From Viola odorata (taxonomy: Eukaryota > Streptophyta > Magnoliopsida > Malpighiales > Violaceae): a DNA stretch of 64,000 nucleotides. Position numbers and translations under genes: made by a program. Location: assembly GCA_963691705.1 (NCBI GenBank), contig OY829544.1, positions 4,905,501-4,969,500 on the forward strand, read 5' to 3'. Shown here in pieces: positions 1 to 14,000 of this stretch (positions are counted from its first letter, which is position 1; the number at the start of each line of letters is the position of its first letter). Under the pieces are notes generated by a model that had not been told where the DNA came from, did not search any database, and worked only from the letters and a program-made list of their open reading frames with translations.

Positions 1-1108
1 TCCGATATGAGATTGATTAATGTTCGTATAGTCCGTTCATAAAAAGGTTGTTCCTTTACCATGACTTTTTTTCTATTCCCAGTCTGAAATTAGAGACGTA
101 ATTAGGGGTGAATATCTCTTATCACTTAATCATAACTAACATTTTTTTTTCTCTCGATATAAAAGTCTCTAATTTTATTTATTTTTATTTATTTTTTACA
201 TGATCCACTGATTGCTATATTCCTCGTTTAGTTGGAAACTCAATGATTAATCAAAGGGAAAAAAATCAGTTTATGATTATCTGTATTGAAAAATACTACA
301 AGTTTGTATAAATTAAACAGGGAAATGGTAGTGGTGAAAAAAGGGGAACAGTAAAAATGAAGAAAAGAGTCGAAAGACAATCATTGGCATGAGAATGATG
401 TCATTTCATTTGGTTCAGAGTTTGAAATATGATAGTGGCCCTTTTTCAAAGAAAAGAAAAATTGCCATCTTTATTAATAATTTTAAACTATTGGATCAAA
501 ATGGAAGATTTGGTAAATTATGGTGATTCTTTTTTACCCTTTTTAACTTTTTATGTCCAATGAAATAAAAGCCTCTTTTTCGCGTTACAACCATCTTTTA
601 CTTTTACCGGCTGTTAATCAAACTTTTTCTTTTGGCTTAGATTTTTACCTTTATCTTCCACTAATCTTGACAATGGTGAAAAGTTGTTCTTTTCTTCCCC
701 CAGTAAGCAAAGATTTGCCTTTTACAACAAGTTGTTGCTTTAAGAATTTTAAAGAAATATCCTTTTTTTTTTTAAATTAAACTATATTTAATAATCTATA
801 TTCAAATTATAATCGATTGATTTGATTCTAAAAATGGAGTGGGCTGCCCAACTAGAGCACATGGTTCCAACAAACCACTCAACTAATCAATCGAGACGAG
901 CTAGCATTATAACTAATTGAAGCTCTAATTTTCTTCTTGAAAATTACATTTACTAACCAACAAGCACCTAGGTAGTATGTGCTAATTAAAATTTTCTTCA
1001 TTTGGTTCTCATATATAAAGAATTCATTTGCACGGACCATTCTATTTTTTAATTTATTGATTTAATGTAAATATGATTAGTTTTAATAAGATGAGCACTA
1101 ACCCAACT
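1..1108. other. AT-rich intergenic DNA, no gene recognised
   Basis: Low-complexity AT-rich sequence with long T and A runs. A 75-codon open frame at 553-780 has no recognisable domain and a composition like its surroundings, so it is not called as a gene. Confidence 0.6.
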
Positions 1109-1513
1109 TACATAGCCATAGTTTTAAAAACCGACCCGGAGTGATCCGTTGGACCGATTTGAACCGGGTTCAACTGGAGTTCGATCAGATTGACCCGTTA
1201 GATCGTTCATATATCGAACCGTTCAATCTTAGATAATTGAACCAGATTGAACTGGCGCCTATAATGGGCCAGCCATCAAATTTTTCATATTGAAAAAAAT
1301 AAATAAAAAAATACGACAAAACGGCGTCGTTTTGGTTTGATATCGACCTAACCGGGTCGGCGATTTTGTAAAAACCGCTCGGATCGATCATTTTTTTCCA
1401 TTTCGATTGCAGGTCTGTTCAGATAGCTGAACCGAACCAAAAAATCTCTTCGGGTCACGATTTTTCCGATCCGACCGTCGGATCGGTCCGATTTTTAAAA
1501 CTACGTACATAGC
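1109..1513. mobile_element. hAT-type MITE with exact 8-bp target-site duplication
   Basis: The element body is 1117-1505. It is flanked by identical TACATAGC copies at 1109-1116 and 1506-1513. The ends are inverted: the left starts CATAGTTTTAAAAACCG and the right, reverse-complemented, starts CGTAGTTTTAAAAATCGG. The interior is rich in GGACCGAACC-like words and contains ACGGCGTCGTTTTGGTTTGA. The element at 49912-50343 has the same architecture and interior words, so both belong to one family. The 8-bp duplication is the hAT hallmark. No transposase is encoded. Confidence 0.8.
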
Positions 1514-3475
1514 TATAAATAAATTCCGACAATTTACGAATAAAGGAATGTAAATGTAACTATTGGCTCACTTAATTATCACTTAATTAAGCAATTCTTG
1601 TAATAATTACTTTCTCCGTTTTTTTAGTAGTCTTTTTAACTGTAACTGCATACCAATAAAATGGTTAATTTTATTTATATTTTTAATTTTTGACAAAAAA
1701 GTATCCTATATTTTTCAATTAATTTTACTATTTATAATTAAATATTTATACACAAACTAACCATATATAATTAAAGTAATTAGGAGTGAGAGAGTAAAAA
1801 ATATTAACTAACTATCTACGGAAGATAAATTATATATACAATAACTCAACTCTAGTGGTTTAAATATATTTATTCTTCAAAATCATTACCTTATAATTTT
1901 TTTTTAAAAAAATCGGGTTTGTGGTACTTTTCATGGAAATATTGGAGAATGCCATGTCAAGTTTGTGGAATGGGGAAATATTGGAGAATGCATCTGCTAG
2001 CTATGCGTTGTGTTTAAGTCAAGATTTAGCTTTAAAATGTCCGTCTGTGTTAATCATGGGCATAATTGTCGTAAAAGTAGGCCCTACGTGATTGGTATAT
2101 GCTTCATGTGCTGTACTGCCTTGTTTATTGCTGTGTTTATCATTTGTTTTTCTGATTTAAAACATACGAGCCACCTACCAGCTAATTACCGCACAAGACG
2201 AGGATAAATGTTGAATTCTTGATCTAGTGGATTTTGTCTTAACTTCTTGGGCCGAGTAAGGTTACAAGTTCAAGTCCACAGGACCCATTAATGAGTAATA
2301 ACTACAAGTCTACAATATCGTTCGGAGAGGAAAGAAGAGAGTAATGACTACAATACGAGCCACAGACATGAGCGAGCAAAGGTCCACAAAACATAAAACA
2401 ACCATCAAGCCCACAAAAGGATCCAAAATAATCCTAATAGCAGGCCCAATGCTCTCTTATTTTTAGGTAAACTATATAAAAAAAACAGTAATTTACAAAA
2501 TATTTTATTTACCTTCTTATAATTTAAAAATTTGCAATACTCAAACTATAGTTTTTTTTAACACAATCAAACTATAGTTTTATAAAAGTTATGATTAAAA
2601 TAATTCAAATAAAAGTAAAAAAGTTCAGAAATATATGCAAATTTGAGAGAAAACATAACAAATATGGAGAGTTTACTTCACTAAAAAATTGAAAATTATA
2701 CTTTTAGAAAACTATAGAATTGACATCCCAAAATTTTAAATTATCAAAGATTAACGAAATATTTTATAAACTATATGATTTTTTATATAATTTACTCTTT
2801 ACCTTTTTAATAAAATTTGACACGTATATGTTATATTTCACAATGTTTGTCAAAAAAAATTGACGCTTATTTTTTTTCCTCCATCATTATTTAATATTTA
2901 TTTAGCATATTAAGTGTTAATTATTTTATAATCAAGCCGAACATGATAAAAAATTACCTTATAAGTTCTCAATATAATTGCATATCTCCGGTAAGAAATA
3001 TCACCATTGAAAAAAATAAAAAATTTAGCTATATAATTAAAAAAAAAAATCCCGCATTTAAATGTCTTTTTCTATAGGAAAAAAAGAAGTTTCAATTTTA
3101 AAATGGTGTATTTGAAATTTTGAATGAAAGAGGAACTGAGGTGGTGCAAGTCCTGTAAACTCCCACTGGCCACTGATGCCAAAATCCATTTTCCAACGCA
3201 GACATCATCATTTTCCAATTGGACGCCTACCATGTAGGCCCCAGCTCAAGTCTGCTGGTCAAAGAAACGGTACCGTATCCCTGGAACAGCACACACGTTA
3301 ACGACGCCGTATCGCTCTAAAAATAACGCAAAACATGATTCCTTCTTTCCTCCTAATAAAATCACCACCACCACCACACAAACACAATACACACGCATCA
3401 TTTCTTTTCCTTACAGAAAATCACGGCAGTGCAAAACCCGACCCAGACCCGAACGGAAAGAAAAAAAAGTAAAAA
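1514..3475. other. Intergenic region and CML upstream flank
   Basis: AT-rich DNA with no supported gene; the 65-codon frame at 2010-2207 shows no domain. The last 350 bases before the CML start become GC-richer and contain CA- and CAC-rich leader-like sequence (about 3361-3400). This is plausible promoter and 5' UTR, but no TATA box can be fixed. Confidence 0.5.
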
Positions 3476-3919
3476 ATGGGCAAGGATCTGAGCGATGAGC
3501 AAGTGTCATCCATGAAGGAGGCGTTCACGCTTTTCGATACCGACGGCGACGGTAAGATCGCTCCGTCCGAGCTAGGGATTCTAATGCGGTCATTAGGTGG
3601 GAACCCGACTCAGGCCCAGCTGAAATCCATAATCGCGGAGGAGAAACTAACGGCGCCGTTTGATTTCCCGAGGTTTCTGGATCTGATGGCGAAGCACATG
3701 AAAACGGAGCCGTTCGATCGCCAGCTTCGCGATGCGTTCAAGGTGCTGGATAAGGAGGCGACCGGGTATGTGGCGGTGGCAGATCTAAGGCACATTTTGA
3801 CAAGCATTGGGGAGAAGCTTGAGGCTTCGGAGTTCGATGAGTGGATCCGAGAAGTAGATGTCGGGTCGGACGGGAGGATCCGGTACGAGGATTTTATTGC
3901 GAGAATGGTGGCTAAGTGA
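3476..3919 (+). CDS. CML13/14-like: Calmodulin-like protein, CML13/CML14 type
   Basis: A 147-residue, intronless EF-hand protein nearly collinear with Arabidopsis CML13/CML14 as I recall them. It starts [17 protein letters not shown] and ends [10 protein letters not shown]. The first EF-hand loop, residues 21-32 ([12 protein letters not shown]), is canonical. The second hand (about 56-70) has lost its loop. The third loop (92-103, [12 protein letters not shown]) is degenerate. The fourth (128-139, [12 protein letters not shown]) lacks the usual acidic spacing. Proteins of this type are known light-chain-like partners of IQ-motif proteins such as myosins, IQDs and CAMTAs, and respond weakly to calcium. 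The ATG lies after an A-rich leader (AAAAAATGGG), and a start here gives the family's usual length. No transit or signal peptide is seen, so it is expected to be cytosolic or nuclear. Confidence 0.95.
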   Translation: MGKDLSDEQVSSMKEAFTLFDTDGDGKIAPSELGILMRSLGGNPTQAQLKSIIAEEKLTAPFDFPRFLDLMAKHMKTEPFDRQLRDAFKVLDKEATGYVAVADLRHILTSIGEKLEASEFDEWIREVDVGSDGRIRYEDFIARMVAK

Positions 3920-6379
3920 GGTGATCCTAAGATTTGATCATAGCTCGTGAAAGAATTTGGGAACTTGTGTTTTCCTTCATTTTGTTGTTGTTTGAAATGA
4001 ATTTGGGGACTAGGCTTTGTCTGGGTTTTATTTCTTTACTGAATTGATGTTAAGTTTTCCTTTGTTATATATTTTGGGATTTCTTTTTTTGGGTATTTAG
4101 CTAATTGCGTTGTAGTGTCTCATAACAATATTGTTCCGTGTATTTAAGGAATGCTAAGTTTCTTTGTTTTGGTGAATGCTTGGTGTTTCTTTGTTTATGT
4201 CCGCCAGAAACATGGTTGATGAAATGCTTGTGGTCTTGTAATTCTGGTGTATTTTTGGAGTGCTAACTTCTTGGTTTCCTGAATGGTGTTCTTTCTTTGT
4301 CTTCAAAAGCTTTGCTGATGAAATGCTTGTGGCCTTTGTTATCTTTCTGGGTTTTGCTAGACCTTGTCTGTGCACATAATTTGACTTGTTATGATTAGGT
4401 TGTGTCGTGATTGGGCATTGAGTTTGTCATGAGCATTTTTTTGGTTGATTGGAACTTGCTGCAAGTCAGTGTAGGAGCGAATCTCCTTATTGTTGTTCTT
4501 TACTAAATGTTATGTATATTCGCGTCAAGCAAGTTTATGCTTCAAATGGACTTGTTATTCTATTATTTCACTGTAACTAATATTTCTAGCAACTTGAAAC
4601 AGTTTGTGTTTCGCATTTCTTAGATTCCCACTCCTTAATTGGATTTTGCTTTTGCTTTCCGCTGTGCATTATTAATGTGGTGATACTTAATAGTTGTCCT
4701 GGTAATGGTAAATTGAAGTTTGAAGAGCGGGTAGATTTGAAAACTCAGTAGAATGATGTTGAAGTTGGTTTAGTCAATCTGATCCACAGGTCCTAGATAT
4801 TAGTATGTGGAATCAGTAGTACAAGTTAGTGATACGGTTGTTGAATGGTTCCTTTAGGACCATTTTGGGTCAGCCATGCGGTTTATCTGCATTGAGTGGT
4901 GTTATCCGTGCATTCGAAGTTGAACATTTGATTTATGACTTGTGGTTACTAGTCAAGTTGAAATGATAATCAGTTTTAATGGTTAGCCTTCTGATGATTA
5001 GCTGTGGATGTTTTGCTCAACTAACCGTGTTTTATTTCCTCAATCGGAGTTTTTGTGCAATTTTTTTATTTCGTTTCTTTAGGTGGTGCTACTAGACGAC
5101 TGTCTGAGTGTTAGAACTTAGAACCATGTTCGTGTTGTTGAAAACCAACAGACAAGTGAATACCAAAGTTGCATGCTCTCAACCAAATGAATACTAGATG
5201 CTGTGCTTGATCAATGCTATAATTTTTTTGATTTAGTATATGATAAATCTCTGACTCTTCAGAAGTTTGCAATTTGAAGGTTTTATGATCATCATGTTTG
5301 TTATGTGCAAACACTCATCAAACACATTTATAGTTTAACTCGTTCATACATGATCATTAAGGACTCTCTAGGAAGTGAAGAAAATTGAGAGGAATTAGTT
5401 GTAACGGAAGAATATGGAATGGAGTTTTTTGGAACATTAATTATTATATTTTAAATGTATTTAAATAAAAACAATATTGAAATATTAGTCCACCCATAAT
5501 GTTACAGCTGTTAAGAACTTATACTAAACACCCTTAATTTATACATTTGTACCCGTTTTTACAACCTTAATTAATAATTACAGATGTAATCATTCATTTT
5601 TATATTTGTCCCCAACACTCTTATTGTCTTATTCTAATTCGAGTCTGATTATAATAGGCATGTTAGCATATGCGAGCGTACCTATCTATAATAGGTATTT
5701 TTTTATTAAAATTAATTTCGTTCGAGCACTATTGGACCTTTAAAATGATGATTTTTCCAGCATGGTCAACTCCATACTCGAAACTCGTATTCGAAACCTT
5801 AATTAAGGGTGGACAAGTCTTGTACCATTTGACCACGACCAATATCGGTGTTATTTTGATTTTTTACACACTGTATATACAAATATTCTTGTACTCTATT
5901 TTTTTTCTAATTTATGACTTCATAATCACCATATAAGTATCATTTTTTCTCCAATTTATATGTTTTTGTTATTTTTATTTTTTGATCTTTTTTAGTATCC
6001 TCTTTAATGAAATTAATCATATTAAAAAATTATTGATCTCTAAAAGGGATGACTCTTCTAACATAGATTGTTCTATACATAAGACTTGAACTCAAGCACT
6101 ATACGACCATTATTCTTTTTTCTATTTTATGACCGTATAATCACAATATTAGTACTAATTTTTTATTCATAATAGTATATTTTTTATTCTATTAATAATT
6201 TTGTTTCATTTTGTAAACAAAAACTTTTAATAAATTATGAGTTTAAATCTTTGTAAAGATAATATTTTTTACAAATGGAAGTGAGACTTAAATTTGAAAC
6301 TTTATTAGTACTTTGTCGTCAGCATACAATCAATTAAGAGCTTAACCGTAATCGCACGAAATTAGTTTGCCTTCGGGTT
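3920..6379. other. CML 3' flank and AT-rich intergenic DNA
   Basis: The first few hundred bases after the CML stop are T-rich and likely contain the 3' UTR. Beyond that only short frames without domains occur (for example 5111-5314 and 5670-5936). No RNA gene was recognised. Confidence 0.5.
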
Positions 6380-6720
6380 CAATCCGGTGTTCCATGTGTC
6401 ACTGCTTAAAAAACACCCAGTATGAAAGCTCCTCCCTCCCCAGATCCCCCTCTCACCACTGCGGATGGTCAAATTAAAGCAAAGCCTGCAACCATTCTAG
6501 ATCGTTGTTTGGTTAAGAAAGGAAACCTACCGGCGATTGAAGTCTTAATTCAGTGGTCAAATCTTTCACTAGAGGAGGCAACTTGGGGAGATTATAACTT
6601 CATGGTGTCCCAGTTTCCCGATTGCCAAATTTTGAAGTTTAAACCCAACACTTGAGGACAAGTGTTCTTTCAAAGGCGGGGACTTGTAATGACTTTAGCC
6701 TTATGGGCTGTGACAGGCCC
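6380..6720 (+). pseudogene. Ty3/gypsy polyprotein 3'-end remnant
   Basis: A small relic of the end of a Ty3/gypsy pol gene. In one frame, bases 6383-6424 read NPVFHVSLLKKHPV and then stop. This matches the conserved stretch just before the chromodomain-like tail. In a second frame, from 6422, the tail reads on through a proline-rich segment, LDRCLVKKGNLPAIEVLIQW and LEEATWGDY. It then passes a stop into LEDKCSF-like sequence. The frameshift, the internal stop and the absence of any upstream integrase or reverse transcriptase show it is dead. No LTR was found alongside. Confidence 0.75.
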
Positions 6721-8087
6721 ACTAGCTAATTACTTATACTATGGTATTATTGGCCCAAGATGTTCGGCCTTACAAATATATATATTAATATTAATATCAG
6801 TAATTATTTCTATTTAAAATTTAAAATTTAAACTTTTATTTTGTTTTTTAAAACTAATAGTTACGGAAAATGGAAATACCATATCTCATTTCTTCCTTTA
6901 ATATATATTTTTTATTATTTACTTAAACGAGAAATGAACTATTTTTTTTTTAAAACTAAAATACTGTAAAAAGAAAAACTAAATAAGAGAAAGTATATTT
7001 ATTTAATAATGACCAAATAAAATGTTCAAAAAGGTCATATATTCAATCCTGATAATAATAGTTAATAACCGGTAAATATTTTAAAGTTCCTGAGGTACAT
7101 GTAATTCTCAATCTTAGTCCTCGATGTCTAAGCCGATAAACTTTAGATCCTCACATATCCAAAATATATCAAACTTTACTAAAAATTATGAATTGTTTAT
7201 ATTTTAAAAACTTTAGAATATTTTACTTAATAAAATTACTGTTTTGGATCAACAAATGAGTTCTGTGTTACTGCACCATATAAACCATATACTAATAAAT
7301 TGTTACGTTAGAATATTTTACCCTAATAAAATTGTTGTTTTGGTTCAGAAGATGAGTTCTTTTCTTTTCAAAATGACACGAGGAAACAGGCACCGGTTAT
7401 TGCCTTATTGGTATCCAGACTAATGACTAAAGATTTGAGACGATGAAACAAATATACCACATCGCTTAGACAGAAAGCTGCACAGCGAAGAGATGCTATA
7501 TTAAGAGGTCGAATAGTGCTTAACAATCCACGCAGCCGCGCTTCGAGCACATAGCGAACTATTCTTTCGCCTTTTACTAAAGAATACCGTGTGCGCCTAT
7601 TTTTGAAGGGTTTCTCTCTCAAGAGTGAGCCCTACAATACTAGTAAAAGTTTCCAGTTGTTCCTTTGCTCATAGCACTTATCCTGACGTCCATGTTCTAG
7701 CTAATGAGTTCTGTTATGTCTCGATGCTTCTAGAGGCCAACGATCAATGCGAGTCTTGCCTGGATCTGGAATACTTTTCTTCTATTTCAAAATATAACAA
7801 TTTTGATCCAGTCAGTACAGTAACAATGACTATGGTTGGCTCCTTGTGTGTTAAGTAAGCTAGTTTTGTACAACAATTCCATAATGCTTTGATTAATCTT
7901 GTCACCATTTTCACTTGACAATTTTTTTTAAAAAAAAAAGGAAAAACAATGGTACAACAAAGTAAAACAGGAAAACTTGTTCTCAGTCAAACAACATTGG
8001 CAGCCCTGCCAACCACAATTTGCAGCCACTTGGTTGTGTAAATTTACACCTGGACAAACAAGTAACAAAACCGAAAAACAACGTAGT
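6721..8087. other. Intergenic region with one unusual balanced-composition patch
   Basis: 6721-7360 is AT-rich and featureless. From about 7370 to 7860 the base composition is more balanced than the surroundings. A minus-strand frame (7368-7622, 84 codons, arginine-rich) and a plus-strand frame (7625-7858, 77 codons) abut there. Neither protein is recognised. The patch could be a transposon piece or an organelle-derived insertion. Confidence 0.35.
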
Positions 8088-11000
8088 TTACACCAGTTGT
8101 CTGCGTCTTTGAGAACAAGTTGAAGTAATGTACAAGGATACTACGCAAGTGGAGAGCAAATAATACACAAAAGTCTCCGAGGTGAGTTGCAGAAGGAATT
8201 CAGCAGCAACGATTTGTTGTTTCTCTGACGATCCCAAATGCTTGGCAGCATCTCTCCAGCCAACGAGGCAAAGTTTTGCGTTGCTTAGGAGATCATCTAT
8301 ACTATGAGAATCTGAACTTTCTGGAGCTCCAGGTAACTGATTTTCTCCAGATGGATTTTGGGAGCTTTCTCCATCGTCGTTAGGTTTATCATCAGGATCT
8401 TCCCTTTCTTCCTTCTTTCCGCTGCTACTACCACCAGAGCCATCCTTGGGGATGCCTCGAACCAAGTCAGGTCGAGCTTCTAACCCCACTCGTCGCAGGT
8501 GTAACTGAAATGTTGCAGATACCAGTCAATACAGAGACCATATATTGTTAGAAGGCATCAAAGATGCCCCTTTCTTTGTGCAAGAAAACACAGGCCTGTC
8601 AGATTAACCTGAAGATGCAAGTTAACCTCATCTGGGCGTGAGAGAAATGGAAAATCGCCCCCAGTCTTCAAGGATGCCCGCCTAGCCTCAGGATATCTTT
8701 CACTCAATTGATCTTTCAGTTGGTGAGGAATTGCACAATAGTCATTCGTCTGCAAGAAGGAAATAGCAACCACATGCAAAGAACCACAAGGGTTATACAT
8801 TTAAGTAGGGCGACGCTTAAATTTAAAAGAAACCTTCCATCAATAATGAGGCCATCAGATGCCAAATATTTATTATGAAATCAAGTATTTGATAAATGAA
8901 AGAAAATAAACCACACAATCCAAAATGATTAGATACACGACGATTGCTGGACATCTTATAAAAACAAACCAAAAAAAATGCAAAGACAACAAAAAATTAG
9001 TATTCAGCTTGATTAAGTTAGCAAAGAACAAGAGGCGAGCTTAACCTACAAGGCTGCAATTTGCCTCATATAGTCGTATGAATTTGGTATCCTTTTCTAC
9101 ATCCAATCAAACAATGTTTGATAGACAGGCATAAAGCATAATTGATTCATTGACAAGCTTATAAAGCAAATCTATTGTTTCATGCAGAGTGAACTGGTTG
9201 GTTACAGATCAAATCTTCCATGCATGCAGAGGGGAAAAACTGGTACCTCTTTCTTGTGATTGGGTAAGATATTAATATTTTATTATAAAATAATAAATAG
9301 TATCTTACCCAATCACAAAGAATAGGTACCATACGCCTGTGGTACCTGAGATTTTCCCGCATGCAGAGTGAACTGATTGGTGATAATAATCTTAACTAAA
9401 ATGAATACTACCAAGCAGAACACATGATTGCTTTGTTCACAAGATAAATAATCAAAATGAAATAGGCTGCAGACGAAGTCTAAATGTTGTCACCATTATA
9501 ATTTCAGCAAAAAAACATCTTTGTTAAATTTGGATAATTTTCATAATTTATTTCCCTGCTTAAGAAAATCACTCATGGTTCTCCTTCCTTGAAGACAAAA
9601 GAATTCATCTTTTCCAAGTTCTCAAAGGGCACCCACAGAAACAAGTTAGGGATAACTTACGTCCATTATCGTGATAAACGAATCTGGAAGTAAAAGAGAT
9701 CCAACTGAAGCAGCATCAACATTTAATGTCAGTCTGGAAGCCAAGTCGTCTTTGGAGAGTGTTTCAACCTGAATTGGTAATCGCATCAAGAGGTAAGAAA
9801 TTAAGCGAGTTCAATTCTGTAAATTGGCAACAAAAGCATAGAAAGCCAAGCATGCAAGCTTGACCAATGAGCACGAAAGGGCTCATTAACCTATGTTCCT
9901 GTCAAAAATATCAAGATAACTATGCCATAGAATAAATGGTAAAGGTAAGAGAAAAAAATTCCAAGGTAGGGAATGAGCATTCATTTGAAAGGAAAAAACA
10001 AAGTGCATTATTACATTATCTAAATAAGGTTCTAAATGTAAGATTAAAGTGAAATTTGCAAGCTACAATGACAAATCTAACATAACAAAGAGCACTAGTT
10101 TGGTTGACAATCGATTCAAGCATTGAACAGTAGTTTCTCATTGTTAAGTAACTTAACTATAACCAAATGTTTCATCATTGTGCGAATTTCATGTTCAAAA
10201 ACTTATGCAGCTTTAAAATGGTATCTCCATTGAGAAACTTATCATGAAAATTGGCTCGATCACGTTTTGTCATATAAAAGGTGCAAGCACAAACTCATGG
10301 TGGCAGATTGCAGGATCCAAAGTCTTGAAGTGCCTGAAAACCAATAAAAATAATTCCCTTTTTCTACCAATGAAAGTGACTGTTGAAGGCACAAACACTG
10401 GTAGTGCAACTATTTTAGAAGAGCTATTAGGTACTAAAGACCCCTAAATTTTGGCCAGGGGAAAGCAATCCCTTCACAAAATTCTTTGATTTGGTCCCTA
10501 AGCAGTTTTAATTTGTTGGAAAAACTATTCTAAGTCGTTGAATCTATTAAAGGTGATTTAAACTTTGAATCTTTTTGTTTCCATTAATACAATCATGTAA
10601 CGAAAAGTTTGTTTTCATCATGTGATAATGTAATGACGCTTGGAATAGGGTTGGTACCTTCAACCTTCTAGAAGTGCAATCCGTTAAAGAGTGTGGAATT
10701 TACATCTTATGCTAGAAAACTTATAAATCATTATTGTATCAAGGGAATTAGTTCAAGACACCAAAGAAGTTGATGTAATAAAATATGGGATGGGTTTATC
10801 AAATCCCTTACCTGAGAAACAACAAAGTCCACTGAATCCGCAATAAATGGTTCATGAGGACCATCTTGTATTCCAGTTAAGACATACCTTTTCAGCAGGA
10901 AAGAAGGTGTCCAACTAACACTGCACAAACAATAAGTCGATTGAGTAAGTCAGTTTGTGGTGAATATGGTAATTTAAACATACTTGCAGAGACAATATTA

Positions 11001-14000
11001 GGTAAAATAAATAACATAATAAATTTAGATCAGAGACTCCAGGAGAAATTGTTGAGATACCACAAAAATGGAAGGTACCTCTACATAAAATGACATAAAA
11101 AATAGCAAAAAATTGTTATTTATAGACTGAAGTCCCTTAGGTAAAAAATGAACAGATCAATAATCAGTCTCAAAACTCTATGGATGCTCTAAATAATCTT
11201 TTCTCACCATTTCAAGCATAGTTATCTTCAACCCTACCTTTATGCTCTTTGTTCCTTCAACTTGACTCTAGTCACCCTTCCTTGATGTTTACTCAAAAAA
11301 TGATGTTCCAAGACACTAAAGGCACACAGCCTTTAATGAATCAATCCAGTGAGACAAGTAGGGAATAGGAATAATTTGCTAATCTAACAAACAAAGTATG
11401 CTCTCACTGCTTTGCTATATGCTCCATTATTCTAAACTTGCATAATATTGTTTTTAATGTTGATTACACTCAGTGATAGAACCTTTTGGTAAGAGAAGTT
11501 CCTAAGCCAACCACTGATGTCTCTACTGCCCATGCTTATTAAGGAACCCCTCTATGAATAGAACAGTCTTCAGGTCAATTCCATCATGTAACAACAGTTC
11601 ATTGTGATTTGCTTCTGATTTGGTGTTACAATTTCCAGTGCACACAACCCACAAATCTTCAGTTCACAAAATTTCTCAATATGTCAAGTACATGAATGTT
11701 ATCAAATATCAACAGAAAAAGCAGTATTATGGTTCTTATTATGACAGCAAGGATAATACAGTAATATATTTAAGATTTGATGACATACAGAGGAGCCCAT
11801 GGCATGGCAGATGCAAAAGTCCGAGTATCTAAGAATGTGTTCGATAGTATCAATGATTTCACCCGCCTTGGACGATGCTGAGCAAAAAGTTGAGCTAAGA
11901 AGCCTCCAAGAGACGTGCCATAAAGATGAATCTGCTAGATAAACCTTAATCAGAATGTTTATCCAGCATAAACTGAAATCTAAATGCTAAGTGATGAATG
12001 CTACAAGAATCACGGGTAAACCTTCCACATAATCCTCTTCTTAACTAAGTACAGATAACACAAAGATAGCTATTAGCAAAATAAACAGCCAGATCTATAT
12101 ATTGTATGTGGGGGCTATACACGAAGAATCATTTGTTACCATGACGAACGGGAAGAATAACTCGTTGAAAATTTGATATTTCCTTAGAGGTATTTGACCA
12201 TGCAACATATGGATAGAGCTGCTCTATAGGACTTTTGCTTGTCCTGTTATCAACTGGACCATGAGTTTTATCATGTGGTATTCATTTTTGTGATAATATT
12301 AGACTCAGGATATTCATCAAAAGGAAACATACATATGAATTACACATGATGCTTTTGGTGCAGTTAAGCAGTTTCTAAACAGTTACCAAATCCAATAACT
12401 CAAACAAAAATTAACTCCTGAGCTTAGCAGAAACACTATAATTATATGGAAATGACAAATACACATCCAAACTTGTGCAGGTGCTAGTCCTTTCATTATT
12501 TAGAAGTATCAAAACAGTCAAGTTACAAAGAACCCCTTCAGCAAGAGTGCCAAATAGAAATTATTTATTGTGGATCAAGAAAATTGATAATTTAACATAT
12601 CACAACATTATTATTATATACAAAAGGAAACTTGAAGAATAACGCAACCAAAAAGGTAGGAGAACAAAAATGAAGTTCTTACATGATGAACATCAATGAC
12701 GTCCAAAAACTTTTCAAATGCTTGGATCCACTCCTGATGATTCCATACTCGTGGAATATCAACAGAAATTATGCGGTAACCCTGAAAAGTGCAAATGAGT
12801 TATATCACAAAACCTCAAATGATCACTAGCAACTACAAGAAACAAAAACAGAAACCATATTAGTCAGTAAGATGGAGAATAACCAAAGAAGTTCTCATGA
12901 CTTCCATCAACCACAAGATGCACATATAGTAATTATTACACAGATCCCATCCAATCATACAAGTGGAAATGACATCAGGCACAGAAGCTTTACAAGTTGG
13001 ATTTTGAAACCTAGGTTTCCACTGTATGATTTGCCATAATACACTACAGAATAAGGAATGATTGAGGCCTCCCATATCTTCATCAAAATATATAAAACAG
13101 GCACTCAATCTGATGTTCCACTATTAAAAAGAGAGTGCATGTAGGAAATCAGAAGGATGTATAAATTCAAGTGACCACAAAAAAGAACCCGTGTGGAGAA
13201 TGGGTCAAATAGATGGACACAAAGTAGCTCATTAGTGAGACAAATTGAATATATAAGAGCTTTTCTTTTACTTGGTTTCTCTTTTCTTTCCTTGTATTTG
13301 TATTTGTATTTGTATTTGCAAGAAACCGAAAAATATTTCTAAGCAATATAACATGATATCCAACAAAAATTACCTTCATGGAGAGTGACATGATCTGTTT
13401 ATAGTACACATCTGCTGTCCCAGCTATCCCAGGAAGACAAATAAGAGGAGGAACCACTTTTGGACCAAAATCATAGTATCTCCACTGCTTTGTGCCAATC
13501 TATAGTAAATGGCACAAGAAACATAGTAAGTAAATAGTTCTCACCCAGGAGATAACTCTACAATGCCTAAAAAGTGAGAAAAAGAGACTAATTTAGCCCC
13601 ATTGTGTCAAGAAAGGAAATCCACCGGATCAGCCTAGTCAACAAATTTGGGATAAGAAGTAGAAATGCAAGACATAAAATCTCAAAACCAGAAGCCATCA
13701 AATCATCCAGACTCCAGAGATTATAGAGGAAGAGTTTATCCTGAGATAAGGCGCATAGCATAATAGCACATGAAGCATAAAAATGAAGTCCACTGTCCAT
13801 ATAACCAACATTCATTCAATAACCAAAACAAGGGTAATAAGGAAACCAGATATGAGCCTACTCGCCAAGAAGCCTCTTAAATGGAGTTAAGTACTAAAAC
13901 CTTCAAGCAATAACATTTTTGTCGCACCCTCGGGTAGCAACAATTTTAAAACCATCAAATATTATTTTCTTTTCTTGAATAAGCTATAACCAATATCCCA

